Part shown: positions 10,770 through 24,982 of the stretch, in pieces
Position numbering within the stretch: position 1 is the stretch's first letter
How the letters are laid out: every line of letters begins with the position of its first letter
Source: Heterodera schachtii
Lineage: Eukaryota > Nematoda > Chromadorea > Rhabditida > Heteroderidae
Reading direction: 5' to 3'
Assembly: GCA_023374025.1 (NCBI GenBank)
Contig: SIJG01000005.1
Span: 2,067,850 to 2,131,849, forward strand
Length of the DNA stretch: 64,000 nucleotides
Made by a program: the position numbers and the translations under genes
The notes under the pieces: model-generated
Database searches by the model: none
Seen by the model: the letters and a program-made list of their open reading frames with translations, nothing else
What the model was told of the DNA's origin: nothing

Positions 10770-11533
10770 TTTTTTTCCATTTTTTAATAATTTGAATTCA
10801 TTTTTAATTTTAGTCCATTTGTAATTAAAACTTTTCATAAAAATTTTAAAATTCAAATTTAAAAGGAAAAAAGTGACTCGGTGGTTACAGATTAGTGCTG
10901 AGCCAATGACGGTTCGGATGCACTCATTTTGGATTGGATTTATGAAAAATTTATCAGTAATTATATCCATTTATGTAAAAAAAGGGAACAAATGAAATGA
11001 AATGCTCAGAAAATGCTTGCTTTTTGCAAAGATTGTGACTTTGGAAGGCTAAAACCAGTCTTTTATTAGCACATTTTGTGTTTTATAATTTGTAGTTTAT
11101 AAAAAAAAGGAATATTTTTAGAAAAAAATATTCTTTTTATGTGATCGTTGTGATCTAAAATTTCATTAATTCATAATAATTTGTAGTTTATTACTGGTTA
11201 TTGTAAAAAAATAAATAATTTTAAAATGAATGATTTTTTAAATAAATAAATCGTAAAATTGGTGAATGAAAATGAAATTTTTGCTTTTTAAAGACGAATT
11301 CCAAACTTTTTATTGCTAAATTGACCTTTTGTTAACTAAACACGCATTTGTTCCCTTTTTGCAATTATTAGGTCATTATTTGGGCCATGGAAATTAACTT
11401 TTTTTAAGGGGTCAAAATGGCAACTCGTATAAAAGTCAACACAGATTTTACAAAATAAAGTCTAAGCTTAAGTCTATGCCTAGATCTAAGGATAGGGCAT
11501 AATCTTTTTGCTGCAATGTTTTTTTCATTTTTT

Positions 11534-11605
11534 CCCAAGCCTAAGCCTAGGCCTAGCCTAAAGCTTAGGACTAAGCCTGCGTTTAATGCCTAGGCCTAAC
11601 CTTAA
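11534..11605. repeat. Degenerate TTAGGC-like (telomere-type) tract
   Basis: Words such as AGCCTAAGCCTAGGCCTAGC and GCCTAGGCCTAACC are degenerate GCCTAA repeats, the complement of the usual nematode telomere repeat TTAGGC. A weaker tract lies at about 10595-10645 and another at 11455-11490. It is interstitial and not a telomere. Confidence 0.4.
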
Positions 11606-12481
11606 CGAGTTGCCTTTTGTATGAGTTGTCATGACACCTTTTTAATACCGTAAAAACTTTTACATATGTGAAAAAGGATTTTATCATATTTTTCTCCTTT
11701 TTGTTCTTTATATTTTGTGATCACCCATATATTTTTGTCACATACTCTACAATATTCCCAATGATCATCTGAAAAACGTATTTATTATTAGTATTCATTT
11801 TCAATCACCAATTTTTATGATTAATAAAATAATCACAATGATGATCACTTTTGGTGAGTTATAAACTATAAATTCAAAATTTCAAAAACTAAGCATTGCT
11901 TAATAAAAGGTGATCCAAAAATATAAAAGAATAAAAGTGCAATATATGAATAAAATTTTAATCTCTTACGAATAATAATATTTTTCACAAAATGCGAAAC
12001 TTTTCGGTGAAAGTGATCAGCTTAGTTTTTTTGCATTAATTTTTTTAATTTTTTCTGAATTAATTTGGAGAAGCTATATTTATCTGCGATTTAATTTGAT
12101 TATACATTTGGACATTTGTACATATTGGTAAACCATGCATTAATCCTTGAAGCTCCGAATTTTTATGAAAACGGTGACAAAAATTCCGATGCAAATTTTA
12201 TGATAGAGCAATTTCGAATTTCAATGACCAACAATTTTTAAAATGAATTTATTTTTTAAGTAAAATTTAAATAGAAAAATAATTTAAAATTTAAAAAAGG
12301 AATTGAAGACATTTTTAAAAAGTTATTAGGCAGCAGTTGAAATAAAATGCGCCCTTCCAACTTTCACTAATATTCCAAAGTCAAGGATTTACAATAATTT
12401 TGCATGGAAATTTTGAATTTTGCTTTGTTTTGAGCTTCCGCGCGGCATATAGACGAAAAACTGACTCCACAATATTCAATG

Positions 12482-15400
12482 AGAAGCCCATTGGTGCAAT
12501 GTTTTCGGGATTTACCTATAGAATTAAAGAATAAAACTGACAACTTATTAACTGAAAATTATAAGTGAATCACAAGAAAATTCAACATTTGGGCTCAAAA
12601 TCCCGAGAAAAGCCCATTGGTGCAATGTTTTCGGGATTTACCTATAGAATTAAAGAATAAAACTGACAACTTAATGGACTGAAAATTATAAGTGAATCAC
12701 AAGAAAATTCAACATTTGGGCTCAAAATCCCGAGAAAAGCCCATTGGTGCAATGTTTTCGGGATTTACCTATAGAATTAAAGAATAAAACTGACAACTTA
12801 ATGGACTGAAAATTATAAGTGAATCACAAGAAAATTCAACATTTGGGCTCAAAATCCCGAGAAAAGCCCATTGGTGCAATGTTTTCGGGATTTACCTATA
12901 GAATTAAAGAATAAAACTGACAACTTAATGGACTGAAAATTATAAGTGAATCACAAGAAAATTCAACATTTGGGCTTAAAATCCCGAGAAAAGCCCATTG
13001 GTGCAATGTTTTCGGGATTTACCTATAGAATTAAAGAATAAAACTGACAACTTATTAACTGAAAATTATAAGTGAATCACAAGAAAATTCAACATTTGGG
13101 CTTAAAATCCCGAGAAAAGCCCATTGGTGCAATGTTTTCGGGATTTACCTATAGAATTAAAGAATAAAACTGACAACTTATGGACTGAAAATTATAAGTG
13201 AATCACAAGAAAATTCAACATTTGGGCTTAAAATCCCGAGAAAAGCCCATTGGTGCAATGTTTTCGGGATTTACCTATAAAATTAAAGAATAAAACTGAC
13301 AACTTAATGGACTGAAAATTATAAGTGAATCACAAGAAAATTCAACATTTGGGCTTAAAATCCCGAGAAAAGCCCATTGGTGCAATGTTTTCGGGATTTA
13401 CCTATAGAATTAAAGAATAAAACTGACAACTTATTAACTGAAAATTATAAGTGAATCACAAGAAAATTCAACATTTGGGCTTAAAATCCCGAGAAAAGCC
13501 CATTGGTGCAATGTTTTCGGGATTTACCTATAAAATCAAAGAATAAAACTGACAACTTAATGGACTGAAAATTATAGGTGAATCACAAGAAAATTCAACA
13601 TTTGGGCTTAAAATCCCGAGAAAAGCCCATTGGTGCAATGTTTTCGGGATTTACCTATAGAATTAAAGAATAAAACTGACAACTTATTAACTGAAAATTA
13701 TAAGTGAATCACAAGAAAATTCAACATTTGGGCTTAAAATCCCGAGAAAAGCCCATTGGTGCAATGTTTTCGGGATTTACCTATAGAATTAAAGAATAAA
13801 ACTGACAACTTAATGGACTGAAAATTATAAGTGAATCACAAGAAAATTCAACATTTGGGCTTAAAATCCCGAGAAAAGCCCATTGGTGCAATGTTTTCGG
13901 GATTTACCTATAGAATTAAAGAATAAAACTGACAACTTAATGGACTGAAAATTATAAGTGAATCACAAGAAAATTCAACATTTGGGCTTAAAATCCCGAG
14001 AAAAGCCCATTGGTGCAATGTTTTCGGGATTTACCTATAGAATTAAAGAATAAAACTGACAACTTAATGAACTGAAAATTATAGGTGAATCACAAGAAAA
14101 TTCAACATTTGGGCTTAAAATCCCGAGAAAAGCCCATTGGTGCAATGTTTTCGGGATTTACCTATAGAATTAAAGAATAAAACTGACAACTTAATGGACT
14201 GAAAATTATAAGTGAATCACAAGAAAATTCAACATTTGGGCTTAAAATCCCGAGAAAAGCCCATTGGTGCAATGTTTTCGGGATTTACCTATAGAATTAA
14301 AGAATAAAACTGACAACTTAATGGACTGAAAATTATAAGTGAATCACAAGAAAATTCAACATTTGGGCTTAAAATCCCGAGAAAAGCCCATTGGTGCAAT
14401 GTTTTCGGGATTTACCTATAGAATTAAAGAATAAAACTGACAACTTAATGGACTGAAAATTATAAGTGAATCACAAGAAAATTCAACATTTGGGCTTAAA
14501 ATCCCGAGAAAAGCCCATTGGTGCAATGTTTTCGGGATTTACCTATAGAATTAAAGAATAAAACTGACAACTTAATGAACTGAAAATTATATGTGAATCA
14601 CAAGAAAATTCAACATTTGGGCTCAAAATCCCGAGAAAAGCCCATTGGTGCAATGTTTTCGGGATTTACCTATAGAATTAAAGAATAAAACTGACAACTT
14701 AATGGACTGAAAATTATAAGTGAATCACAAGAAAATTCAACATTTGGGCTTAAAATCCCGAGAAAAGTCAATTGGTGCAATGTTTTCGGGATTTACCTAT
14801 AGAATTAAAGAATAAAACTGACAACTTAATGAACTGAAAATTATAAGTGAATCCCAAGAAAATTCAACATTTGGGCTTAAAATCCCGAGAAAAGTCAATT
14901 GGTGCAATGTTTTCGGGATTTACCTATAGAATTAAAGAATAAAACTGACAACTTAATGAACTGAAAATTATAAGTGAATCCCAAGAAAATTCAACATTTG
15001 GGCTTAAAATCCCGAGAAAAGTCAATTGGTGCAATGTTTTCGGGATTTACCTATAGAATTAAAGAATAAAACTGACAACTTAGTGGAACTGAAAATTATA
15101 AGTGAATCCCAAGAAAATTCAACATTTGGGCTTAAAATCCCGAGAAAAGTCCATTGGTGCAATGTTTTCGGGATTTACCTATAGAATTAAAGAATAAAAC
15201 TGACAACTTAATGGACTGAAAATTATAAGTGAATCACAAGAAAATTCAACATTTGGGCTTAAAATCCCGAGAAAAGTCCATTGGTGCAATGTTTTCGGGA
15301 TTTACCTATAGAATTAAAGAATAAAACTGACAACTTAATGAACTGAAAATTATAAGTGAATCACAAGAAAATTCAACATTTGGGCTCAAAATCCCGAGAA

Positions 15401-16843
15401 AAGCCCATTGGTGCAATGTTTTCGGGATTTACCTATAGAATTAAAGAATAAAACTGACAACTTAATGAACTGAAAATTATAAGTGAATCACAAGAAAATT
15501 CAACATTTGGGCTTAAAATCCCGAGAAAAGTCCATTGGTGCAATGTTTTCGGGATTTACCTATAGAATTAAAGAATAAAACTGACAACTTAATGAACTGA
15601 AAATTATAAGTGAATCACAAGAAAATTCAACATTTGGGCTTAAAATCCCGAGAAAAGCCCATTGGTGCAATGTTTTCGGGATTTACCTATAGAATTAAAG
15701 AATAAAACTGACAACTTAATGAACTGAAAATTATAAGTGAATCACAAGAAAATTCAACATTTGGGCTTAAAATCCCGAGAAAAGTCAATTGGTGCAATGT
15801 TTTCGGGATTTACCTATAGAATTAAAGAATAAAACTGACAACTTAATGAACTGAAAATTATAAGTGAATCCCAAGAAAATTCAACATTTGGGCTTAAAAT
15901 CCCGAGAAAAGTCAATTGGTGCAATGTTTTCGGGATTTACCTATAGAATTAAAGAATAAAACTGACAACTTAATGAACTGAAAATTATAAGTGAATCACA
16001 AGAAAATTCAACATTTGGGCTTAAAATCCCGAGAAAAGTCAATTGGTGCAATGTTTTCGGGATTTACCTATAGAATTAAAGAATAAAACTGACAACTTAA
16101 TGAACTGAAAATTATAAGTGAATCACAAGAAAATTCAACATTTGGGCTTAAAATCCCGAGAAAAGTCAATTGGTGCAATGTTTTCGGGATTTACCTATAG
16201 AATTAAAGAATAAAACTGACAACTTATTGAACTGAAAATTATAAGTGAATCCCAAGAAAATTCAACATTTGGGCTTAAAATCCCGAGAAAAGTCAATTGG
16301 TGCAATGTTTCGGGATTTACCTATAGAATTAAAGAATAAAACTGACAACTTATGAACTGAAAATTATAAGTGAATCCCAAGAAAATTCAACATTTGGGCT
16401 TAAAATCCCGAGAAAAGTCAATTGGTGCAATGTTTTCGGGATTTACCTATAGAATTAAAGAATAAAACTGACAACTTATTAACTGAAAATTATAAGTGAA
16501 TCCCAAGAAAATTCAACATTTGGGCTTAAATCCCGAGAAAAGTCAATTGGTGCAATGTTTTCGGGATTACCTATAGAATTAAAGAATAAAACTGACAACT
16601 TATTAACTGAAAATTATAAGTGAATCCCAAGAAAATTCAACATTTGGGCTTAAAATCCCGAGAAAAGTCAATTGGTGCAATGTTTTCGGGATTTACCTAT
16701 AGAATTAAAGAATAAAACTGACAACTTATGAACTGAAAATTATAAGTGAATCCCAAGAAAATTCAACATTTGGGCTTAAAATCCCGAGAAAGTCAATTGG
16801 TGCAATGTTTTCGGGATTTACCTATAGAATTAAAGAATAAAAC
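12482..16843 (+). repeat. ~127-bp satellite array, left arm (~35 copies)
   Basis: The unit is 126-127 bp, for example starts at 12611, 12738 and 12865. Each unit contains AAATCCCGA and its inverse TCGGGATTT, flanking a loop whose core is ATTGGTGCAAT, so each unit can fold into a hairpin. Left copies carry AAAAGCCCATTGG and often GGGCTC; copies nearer the centre carry AAAAGTCAATTGG and AATCCCAAG. No coding potential is evident. The array starts abruptly after 12480. Confidence 0.97.
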
Positions 16844-19800
16844 AATGACTTTTCTCGGATTTTAAGCCAATGTTGAATTTTCTTGGGATCACTAATAATT
16901 TTCAGTTCGTTAAGTTGTCAGTTTTTATTCTTTAATTATAGGTAAATCCCGAAAACATTGCACCAATTGACTTTTCTCGGGAATTTTAAGCCCCAATGTT
17001 GATTTTATTGTGATCACGTATAATTTTCGTTCAATAAGTTGTCAGTTTTATTCTTTAATTCTATATGTAAATCCCGAAAACATTGCACCAATTGACTTTT
17101 CTCGGGATTTTAAGCCCAATGTTGAATTTTCATGGGATTCACATATAATTTTCAGTTCATTAAGTTGTCAGTTTTATTCTTTAATTCTATAGGTAAATCC
17201 CGAAAACATTGCACCAATTGACTTTTCTCGGGATTTTAAGCCCAAATGTTGAATTTTCTTGTGATTCACTTATAATTTTCAGTTCAATAAGTTGTCAGTT
17301 TTATTCTTTAATTCTATAGGTAAATCCCGAAAACATTGCACCAATTGACTTTTCTCGGGATTTTAAGCCCAAATGTTGAATTTTCTTGGGATTCACTTAT
17401 AATTTTCAGTTCATTAAGTTGTCAGTTTTATTCTTTAATTCTATAGGTAAATCCCGAAAACATTGCACCAATTGACTTTTCTCGGGATTTTAAGCCCAAA
17501 TGTTGAATTTTCTTGGGATTCACTAATAATTTTCAGTTCAATAAGTTGTCAGTTTTATTCTTTAATTCTATAGGTAAATCCCGAAAACATTGCACCAATT
17601 GACTTTTCTCGGGATTTTAAGCCCAAATGTTGAATTTTCTTGGGATTCACTTATAATTTTCAGTTCATTAAGTTGTCAGTTTTATTCTTTAATTCTATAG
17701 GTAAATCCCGAAAACATTGCACCAATTGACTTTTCTCGGGATTTTAAGCCCAAATGTTGAATTTTCTTGGGATTCACTTATAATTTTCAGTTCATTAAGT
17801 TGTCAGTTTTATTCTTTAATTCTATAGGTAAATCCCGAAAACATTGCACCAATTGACTTTTCTCGGGATTTTAAGCCCAAATGTTGAATTTTCTTGGGAT
17901 TCACTTATAATTTTCAGTTCAATAAGTTGTCAGTTTTATTCTTTAATTCTATAGGTAAATCCCGAAAACATTGCACCAATTGACTTTTCTCGGGATTTTA
18001 AGCCCAAATGTTGAATTTTCTTGGGATTCACTTATAATTTTCAGTTCAATAAGTTGTCAGTTTTATTCTTTAATTCTATAGGTAAATCCCGAAAACATTG
18101 CACCAATTGACTTTTCTCGGGATTTTAAGCCCAAATGTTGAATTTTCATGGGATTCACTTATAATTTTCAGTTCATTAAGTTGTCAGTTTTATTCTTTAA
18201 TTCTATAGGTAAATCCCGAAAACATTGCACCAATTGACTTTTCTCGGGATTTTAAGCCCAAATGTTGAATTTTCTTGGGATTCACTTATAATTTTCAGTT
18301 CATTAAGTTGTCAGTTTTATTCTTTAATTCTATAGGTAAATCCCGAAAACATTGCACCAATTGACTTTTCTCGGGATTTTAAGCCCAAATGTTGAATTTT
18401 CTTGGGATTCACTTATAATTTTCAGTTCAATAAGTTGTCAGTTTTATTCTTTAATTCTATAGGTAAATCCCGAAAACATTGCACCAATTGACTTTTCTCG
18501 GGATTTTAAGCCCAAATGTTGAATTTTCATGGGATTCACTTATAATTTTCAGTTCATTAAGTTGTCAGTTTTATTCTTTAATTCTATAGGTAAATCCCGA
18601 AAACATTGCACCAATTGACTTTTCTCGGGATTTTAAGCCCAAATGTTGAATTTTCTTGGGATTCACTTATAATTTTCAGTTCATTAAGTTGTCAGTTTTA
18701 TTCTTTAATTCTATAGGTAAATCCCGAAAACATTGCACCAATTGACTTTTCTCGGGATTTTAAGCCCAAATGTTGAATTTTCTTGGGATTCACTTATAAT
18801 TTTCAGTTCATTAAGTTGTCAGTTTTATTCTTTAATTCTATAGGTAAATCCCGAAAACATTGCACCAATTGACTTTTCTCGGGATTTTAAGCCCAAATGT
18901 TGAATTTTCTTGGGATTCACTTATAATTTTCAGTTCATTAAGTTGTCAGTTTTATTCTTTAATTCTATAGGTAAATCCCGAAAACATTGCACCAATTGAC
19001 TTTTCTCGGGATTTTAAGCCCAAATGTTGAATTTTCTTGGGATTCACTTATAATTTTCAGTTCATTAAGTTGTCAGTTTTATTCTTTAATTCTATAGGTA
19101 AATCCCGAAAACATTGCACCAATTGACTTTTCTCGGGATTTTAAGCCCAAATGTTGAATTTTCATGGGATTCACTTATAATTTTCAGTTCATTAAGTTGT
19201 CAGTTTTATTCTTTAATTCTATAGGTAAATCCCGAAAACATTGCACCAATTGACTTTTCTCGGGATTTTAAGCCCAAATGTTGAATTTTCTTGGGATTCA
19301 CTTATAATTTTCAGTTCATTAAGTTGTCAGTTTTATTCTTTAATTCTATAGGTAAATCCCGAAAACATTGCACCAATTGACTTTTCTCGGGATTTTAAGC
19401 CCAAATGTTGAATTTTCTTGGGATTCACTTATAATTTTCAGTTCATTAAGTTGTCAGTTTTATTCTTTAATTCTATAGGTAAATCCCGAAAACATTGCAC
19501 CAATTGACTTTTCTCGGGATTTTAAGCCCAAATGTTGAATTTTCTTGGGATTCACTTATAATTTTCAGTTCATTAAGTTGTCAGTTTTATTCTTTAATTC
19601 TATAGGTAAATCCCGAAAACATTGCACCAATTGACTTTTCTCGGGATTTTAAGCCCAAATGTTGAATTTTCTTGGGATTCACTTATAATTTTCAGTTCAT
19701 TAAGTTGTCAGTTTTATTCTTTAATTCTATAGGTAAATCCCGAAAACATTGCACCAATTGACTTTTCTCGGGATTTTAAGCCCAAATGTTGAATTTTCTT

Positions 19801-22800
19801 GGGATTCACTTATAATTTTCAGTTCATTAAGTTGTCAGTTTTATTCTTTAATTCTATAGGTAAATCCCGAAAACATTGCACCAATTGACTTTTCTCGGGA
19901 TTTTAAGCCCAAATGTTGAATTTTCTTGGGATTCACTTATAATTTTCAGTTCATTAAGTTGTCAGTTTTATTCTTTAATTCTATAGGTAAATCCCGAAAA
20001 CATTGCACCAATTGACTTTTCTCGGGATTTTAAGCCCAAATGTTGAATTTTCTTGGGATTCACTTATAATTTTCAGTTCATTAAGTTGTCAGTTTTATTC
20101 TTTAATTCTATAGGTAAATCCCGAAAACATTGCACCAATTGACTTTTCTCGGGATTTTAAGCCCAAATGTTGAATTTTCTTGGGATTCACTTATAATTTT
20201 CAGTTCAATAAGTTGTCAGTTTTATTCTTTAATTCTATAGGTAAATCCCGAAAACATTGCACCAATTGACTTTTCTCGGGATTTTAAGCCCAAATGTTGA
20301 ATTTTCTTGGGATTCACTTATAATTTTCAGTTCATTAAGTTGTCAGTTTTATTCTTTAATTCTATAGGTAAATCCCGAAAACATTGCACCAATTGACTTT
20401 TCTCGGGATTTTAAGCCCAAATGTTGAATTTTCTTGGGATTCACTTATAATTTTCAGTTCAATAAGTTGTCAGTTTTATTCTTTAATTCTATAGGTAAAT
20501 CCCGAAAACATTGCACCAATTGACTTTTCTCGGGATTTTAAGCCCAAATGTTGAATTTTCTTGGGATTCACTTATAATTTTCAGTTCAATAAGTTGTCAG
20601 TTTTATTCTTTAATTCTATAGGTAAATCCCGAAAACATTGCACCAATTGACTTTTCTCGGGATTTTAAGCCCAAATGTTGAATTTTCTTGGGATTCACTT
20701 ATAATTTTCAGTTCAATAAGTTGTCAGTTTTATTCTTTAATTCTATAGGTAAATCCCGAAAACATTGCACCAATTGACTTTTCTCGGGATTTTAAGCCCA
20801 AATGTTGAATTTTCTTGGGATTCACTTATAATTTTCAGTTCATTAAGTTGTCAGTTTTATTCTTTAATTCTATAGGTAAATCCCGAAAACATTGCACCAA
20901 TTGACTTTTCTCGGGATTTTAAGCCCAAATGTTGAATTTTCTTGGGATTCACTTATAATTTTCAGTTCATTAAGTTGTCAGTTTTATTCTTTAATTCTAT
21001 AGGTAAATCCCGAAAACATTGCACCAATTGACTTTTCTCGGGATTTTAAGCCCAAATGTTGAATTTTCTTGGGATTCACTTATAATTTTCAGTTCAATAA
21101 GTTGTCAGTTTTATTCTTTAATTCTATAGGTAAATCCCGAAAACATTGCACCAATTGACTTTTCTCGGGATTTTAAGCCCAAATGTTGAATTTTCTTGGG
21201 ATTCACTTATAATTTTCAGTTCATTAAGTTGTCAGTTTTATTCTTTAATTCTATAGGTAAATCCCGAAAACATTGCACCAATTGACTTTTCTCGGGATTT
21301 TAAGCCCAAATGTTGAATTTTCTTGGGATTCACTTATAATTTTCAGTTCATTAAGTTGTCAGTTTTATTCTTTAATTCTATAGGTAAATCCCGAAAACAT
21401 TGCACCAATTGACTTTTCTCGGGATTTTAAGCCCAAATGTTGAATTTTCTTGGGATTCACTTATAATTTTCAGTTCATTAAGTTGTCAGTTTTATTCTTT
21501 AATTCTATAGGTAAATCCCGAAAACATTGCACCAATTGACTTTTCTCGGGATTTTAAGCCCAAATGTTGAATTTTCTTGGGATTCACTTATAATTTTCAG
21601 TTCATTAAGTTGTCAGTTTTATTCTTTAATTCTATAGGTAAATCCCGAAAACATTGCACCAATTGACTTTTCTCGGGATTTTAAGCCCAAATGTTGAATT
21701 TTCTTGGGATTCACTTATAATTTTCAGTTCATTAAGTTGTCAGTTTTATTCTTTAATTCTATAGGTAAATCCCGAAAACATTGCACCAATTGACTTTTCT
21801 CGGGATTTTAAGCCCAAATGTTGAATTTTCTTGGGATTCACTTATAATTTTCAGTTCAATAAGTTGTCAGTTTTATTCTTTAATTCTATAGGTAAATCCC
21901 GAAAACATTGCACCAATTGACTTTTCTCGGGATTTTAAGCCCAAATGTTGAATTTTCTTGTGATTCACTTATAATTTTCAGTTCAATAAGTTGTCAGTTT
22001 TATTCTTTAATTCTATAGGTAAATCCCGAAAACATTGCACCAATTGACTTTTCTCGGGATTTTAAGCCCAAATGTTGAATTTTCTTGGGATTCACTTATA
22101 ATTTTCAGTTCATTAAGTTGTCAGTTTTATTCTTTAATTCTATAGGTAAATCCCGAAAACATTGCACCAATTGACTTTTCTCGGGATTTTAAGCCCAAAT
22201 GTTGAATTTTCTTGGGATTCACTTATAATTTTCAGTTCATAAGTTGTCAGTTTTATTCTTTAATTCTATAGGTAAATCCCGAAAACATTGCACCAATTGA
22301 CTTTTCTCGGGATTTTAAGCCCAAATGTTGAATTTTCATGGGATTCACTTATAATTTTCAGTTCATTAAGTTGTCAGTTTTATTCTTTAATTCTATAGGT
22401 AAATCCCGAAAACATTGCACCAATTGACTTTTCTCGGGATTTTAAGCCCAAATGTTGAATTTTCTTGTGATTCACTTATAATTTTCAGTTCAATAAGTTG
22501 TCAGTTTTATTCTTTAATTCTATAGGTAAATCCCGAAAACATTGCACCAATTGACTTTTCTCGGGATTTTAAGCCCAAATGTTGAATTTTCTTGGGATTC
22601 ACTTATAATTTTCAGTTCATAAGTTGTCAGTTTTATTCTTTAATTCTATAGGTAAATCCCGAAAACATTGCACCAATTGACTTTTCTCGGGATTTTAAGC
22701 CCAAATGTTGAATTTTCTTGTGATTCACTTATAATTTTCAGTTCATTAAGTTGTCAGTTTTATTCTTTAATTCTATAGGTAAATCCCGAAAACATTGCAC

Positions 22801-24982
22801 CAATTGACTTTTCTCGGGATTTTAAGCCCAAATGTTGAATTTTCTTGGGATTCACTTATAATTTTCAGTTCAATAAGTTGTCAGTTTTATTCTTTAATTC
22901 TATAGGTAAATCCCGAAAACATTGCACCAATTGACTTTTCTCGGGATTTTAAGCCCAAATGTTGAATTTTCTTGGGATTCACTTATAATTTTCAGTTCAT
23001 TAAGTTGTCAGTTTTATTCTTTAATTCTATAGGTAAATCCCGAAAACATTGCACCAATTGACTTTTCTCGGGATTTTAAGCCCAAATGTTGAATTTTCTT
23101 GTGATTCACTTATAATTTTCAGTTCATTAAGTTGTCAGTTTTATTCTTTAATTCTATAGGTAAATCCCGAAAACATTGCACCAATTGACTTTTCTCGGGA
23201 TTTTAAGCCCAAATGTTGAATTTTCTTGGGATTCACTTATAATTTTCAGTTCAATAAGTTGTCAGTTTTATTCTTTAATTCTATAGGTAAATCCCGAAAA
23301 CATTGCACCAATTGACTTTTCTCGGGATTTTAAGCCCAAATGTTGAATTTTCTTGGGATTCACTTATAATTTTCAGTTCATTAAGTTGTCAGTTTTATTC
23401 TTTAATTCTATAGGTAAATCCCGAAAACATTGCACCAATTGACTTTTCTCGGGATTTTAAGCCCAAATGTTGAATTTTCTTGTGATTCACTTATAATTTT
23501 CAGTTCAATAAGTTGTCAGTTTTATTCTTTAATTCTATAGGTAAATCCCGAAAACATTGCACCAATTGACTTTTCTCGGGATTTTAAGCCCAAATGTTGA
23601 ATTTTCTTGGGATTCACTTATAATTTTCAGTTCATTAAGTTGTCAGTTTTATTCTTTAATTCTATAGGTAAATCCCGAAAACATTGCACCAATTGACTTT
23701 TCTCGGGATTTTAAGCCCAAATGTTGAATTTTCTTGGGATTCACTTATAATTTTCAGTTCATTAAGTTGTCAGTTTTATTCTTTAATTCTATAGGTAAAT
23801 CCCGAAAACATTGCACCAATTGACTTTTCTCGGGATTTTAAGCCCAAATGTTGAATTTTCATGGGATTCACTTATAATTTTCAGTTCATTAAGTTGTCAG
23901 TTTTATTCTTTAATTCTATAGGTAAATCCCGAAAACATTGCACCAATTGACTTTTCTCGGGATTTTAAGCCCAAATGTTGAATTTTCTTGTGATTCACTT
24001 ATAATTTTCAGTTCATTAAGTTGTCAGTTTTATTCTTTAATTCTATAGGTAAATCCCGAAAACATTGCACCAATTGACTTTTCTCGGGATTTTAAGCCCA
24101 AATGTTGAATTTTCTTGGGATTCACTTATAATTTTCAGTTCATTAAGTTGTCAGTTTTATTCTTTAATTCTATAGGTAAATCCCGAAAACATTGCACCAA
24201 TTGACTTTTCTCGGGATTTTAAGCCCAAATGTTGAATTTTCTTGTGATTCACTTATAATTTTCAGTTCATTAAGTTGTCAGTTTTATTCTTTAATTCTAT
24301 AGGTAAATCCCGAAAACATTGCACCAATTGACTTTTCTCGGGATTTTAAGCCCAAATGTTGAATTTTCTTGGGATTCACTTATAATTTTCAGTTCATTAA
24401 GTTGTCAGTTTTATTCTTTAATTCTATAGGTAAATCCCGAAAACATTGCACCAATTGACTTTTCTCGGGATTTTAAGCCCAAATGTTGAATTTTCTTGGG
24501 ATTCACTTATAATTTTCAGTTCATTAAGTTGTCAGTTTTATTCTTTAATTCTATAGGTAAATCCCGAAAACATTGCACCAATTGACTTTTCTCGGGATTT
24601 TAAGCCCAAATGTTGAATTTTCTTGGGATTCACTTATAATTTTCAGTTCAATAAGTTGTCAGTTTTATTCTTTAATTCTATAGGTAAATCCCGAAAACAT
24701 TGCACCAATTGACTTTTCTCGGGATTTTAAGCCAAATGTTGAATTTTCTTGGGATTCACTTATAATTTTCAGTTCATTAAGTTGTCAGTTTTATTCTTTA
24801 ATTCTATAGGTAAATCCCGAAAACATTGCACCAATTGACTTTTCTCGGGATTTTAAGCCCAAATGTTGAATTTTTTTGTGATTCACTTATAATTTTCAGT
24901 TCATTAAGTTGTCAGTTTTATTCTTTAATTCTATATGTAAATCCCGAAAACATTGCTCCAATTGACTTTTCTCGGGGTTTTA
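16844..24982 (-). repeat. ~127-bp satellite array, right arm in inverted orientation (~64 copies)
   Basis: At about 16843 the array changes orientation within one unit: '...gaataaaac' is followed by 'aatgacttttctcgg'. All following copies read as the reverse complement of the left arm. Nearly all carry the CCAATTGACTTTT variant. Copies just after the switch (16851-17170) and at the far end (after about 24890) hold more substitutions than the homogeneous interior. Short open frames within it are satellite artefacts. Confidence 0.97.

Larger units (their letters stand above)
9636..12481. other. Intergenic, repeat-derived; includes a dispersed element and telomere-like words
   Basis: From about 9958 to 10510 there is a dispersed repeat beginning TAGGGTCGCAACTTTTAGTG; a related start is at 6496 (TAGGGCCGCGACTTTTAGTG). 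It contains the 'acacccctaagaa'-type word seen also near 31760, 35205, 37630, 58350 and 60930. Open frames here have no recognisable domain. The rest is A/T-rich with no supportable gene. Confidence 0.5.

Noticed and set aside
16820..17200. Foldback sequencing artefact at the satellite polarity switch
   Set aside because: The two arms differ in length (about 35 versus 64 units) and the outer left variants do not occur on the right, so one arm is not a copy of the other. A local misjoin still cannot be excluded without reads.
12482..24982. CRISPR-like array
   Set aside because: There are no unique spacers between repeats. The whole ~127-bp unit is repeated, and the host is a eukaryote.
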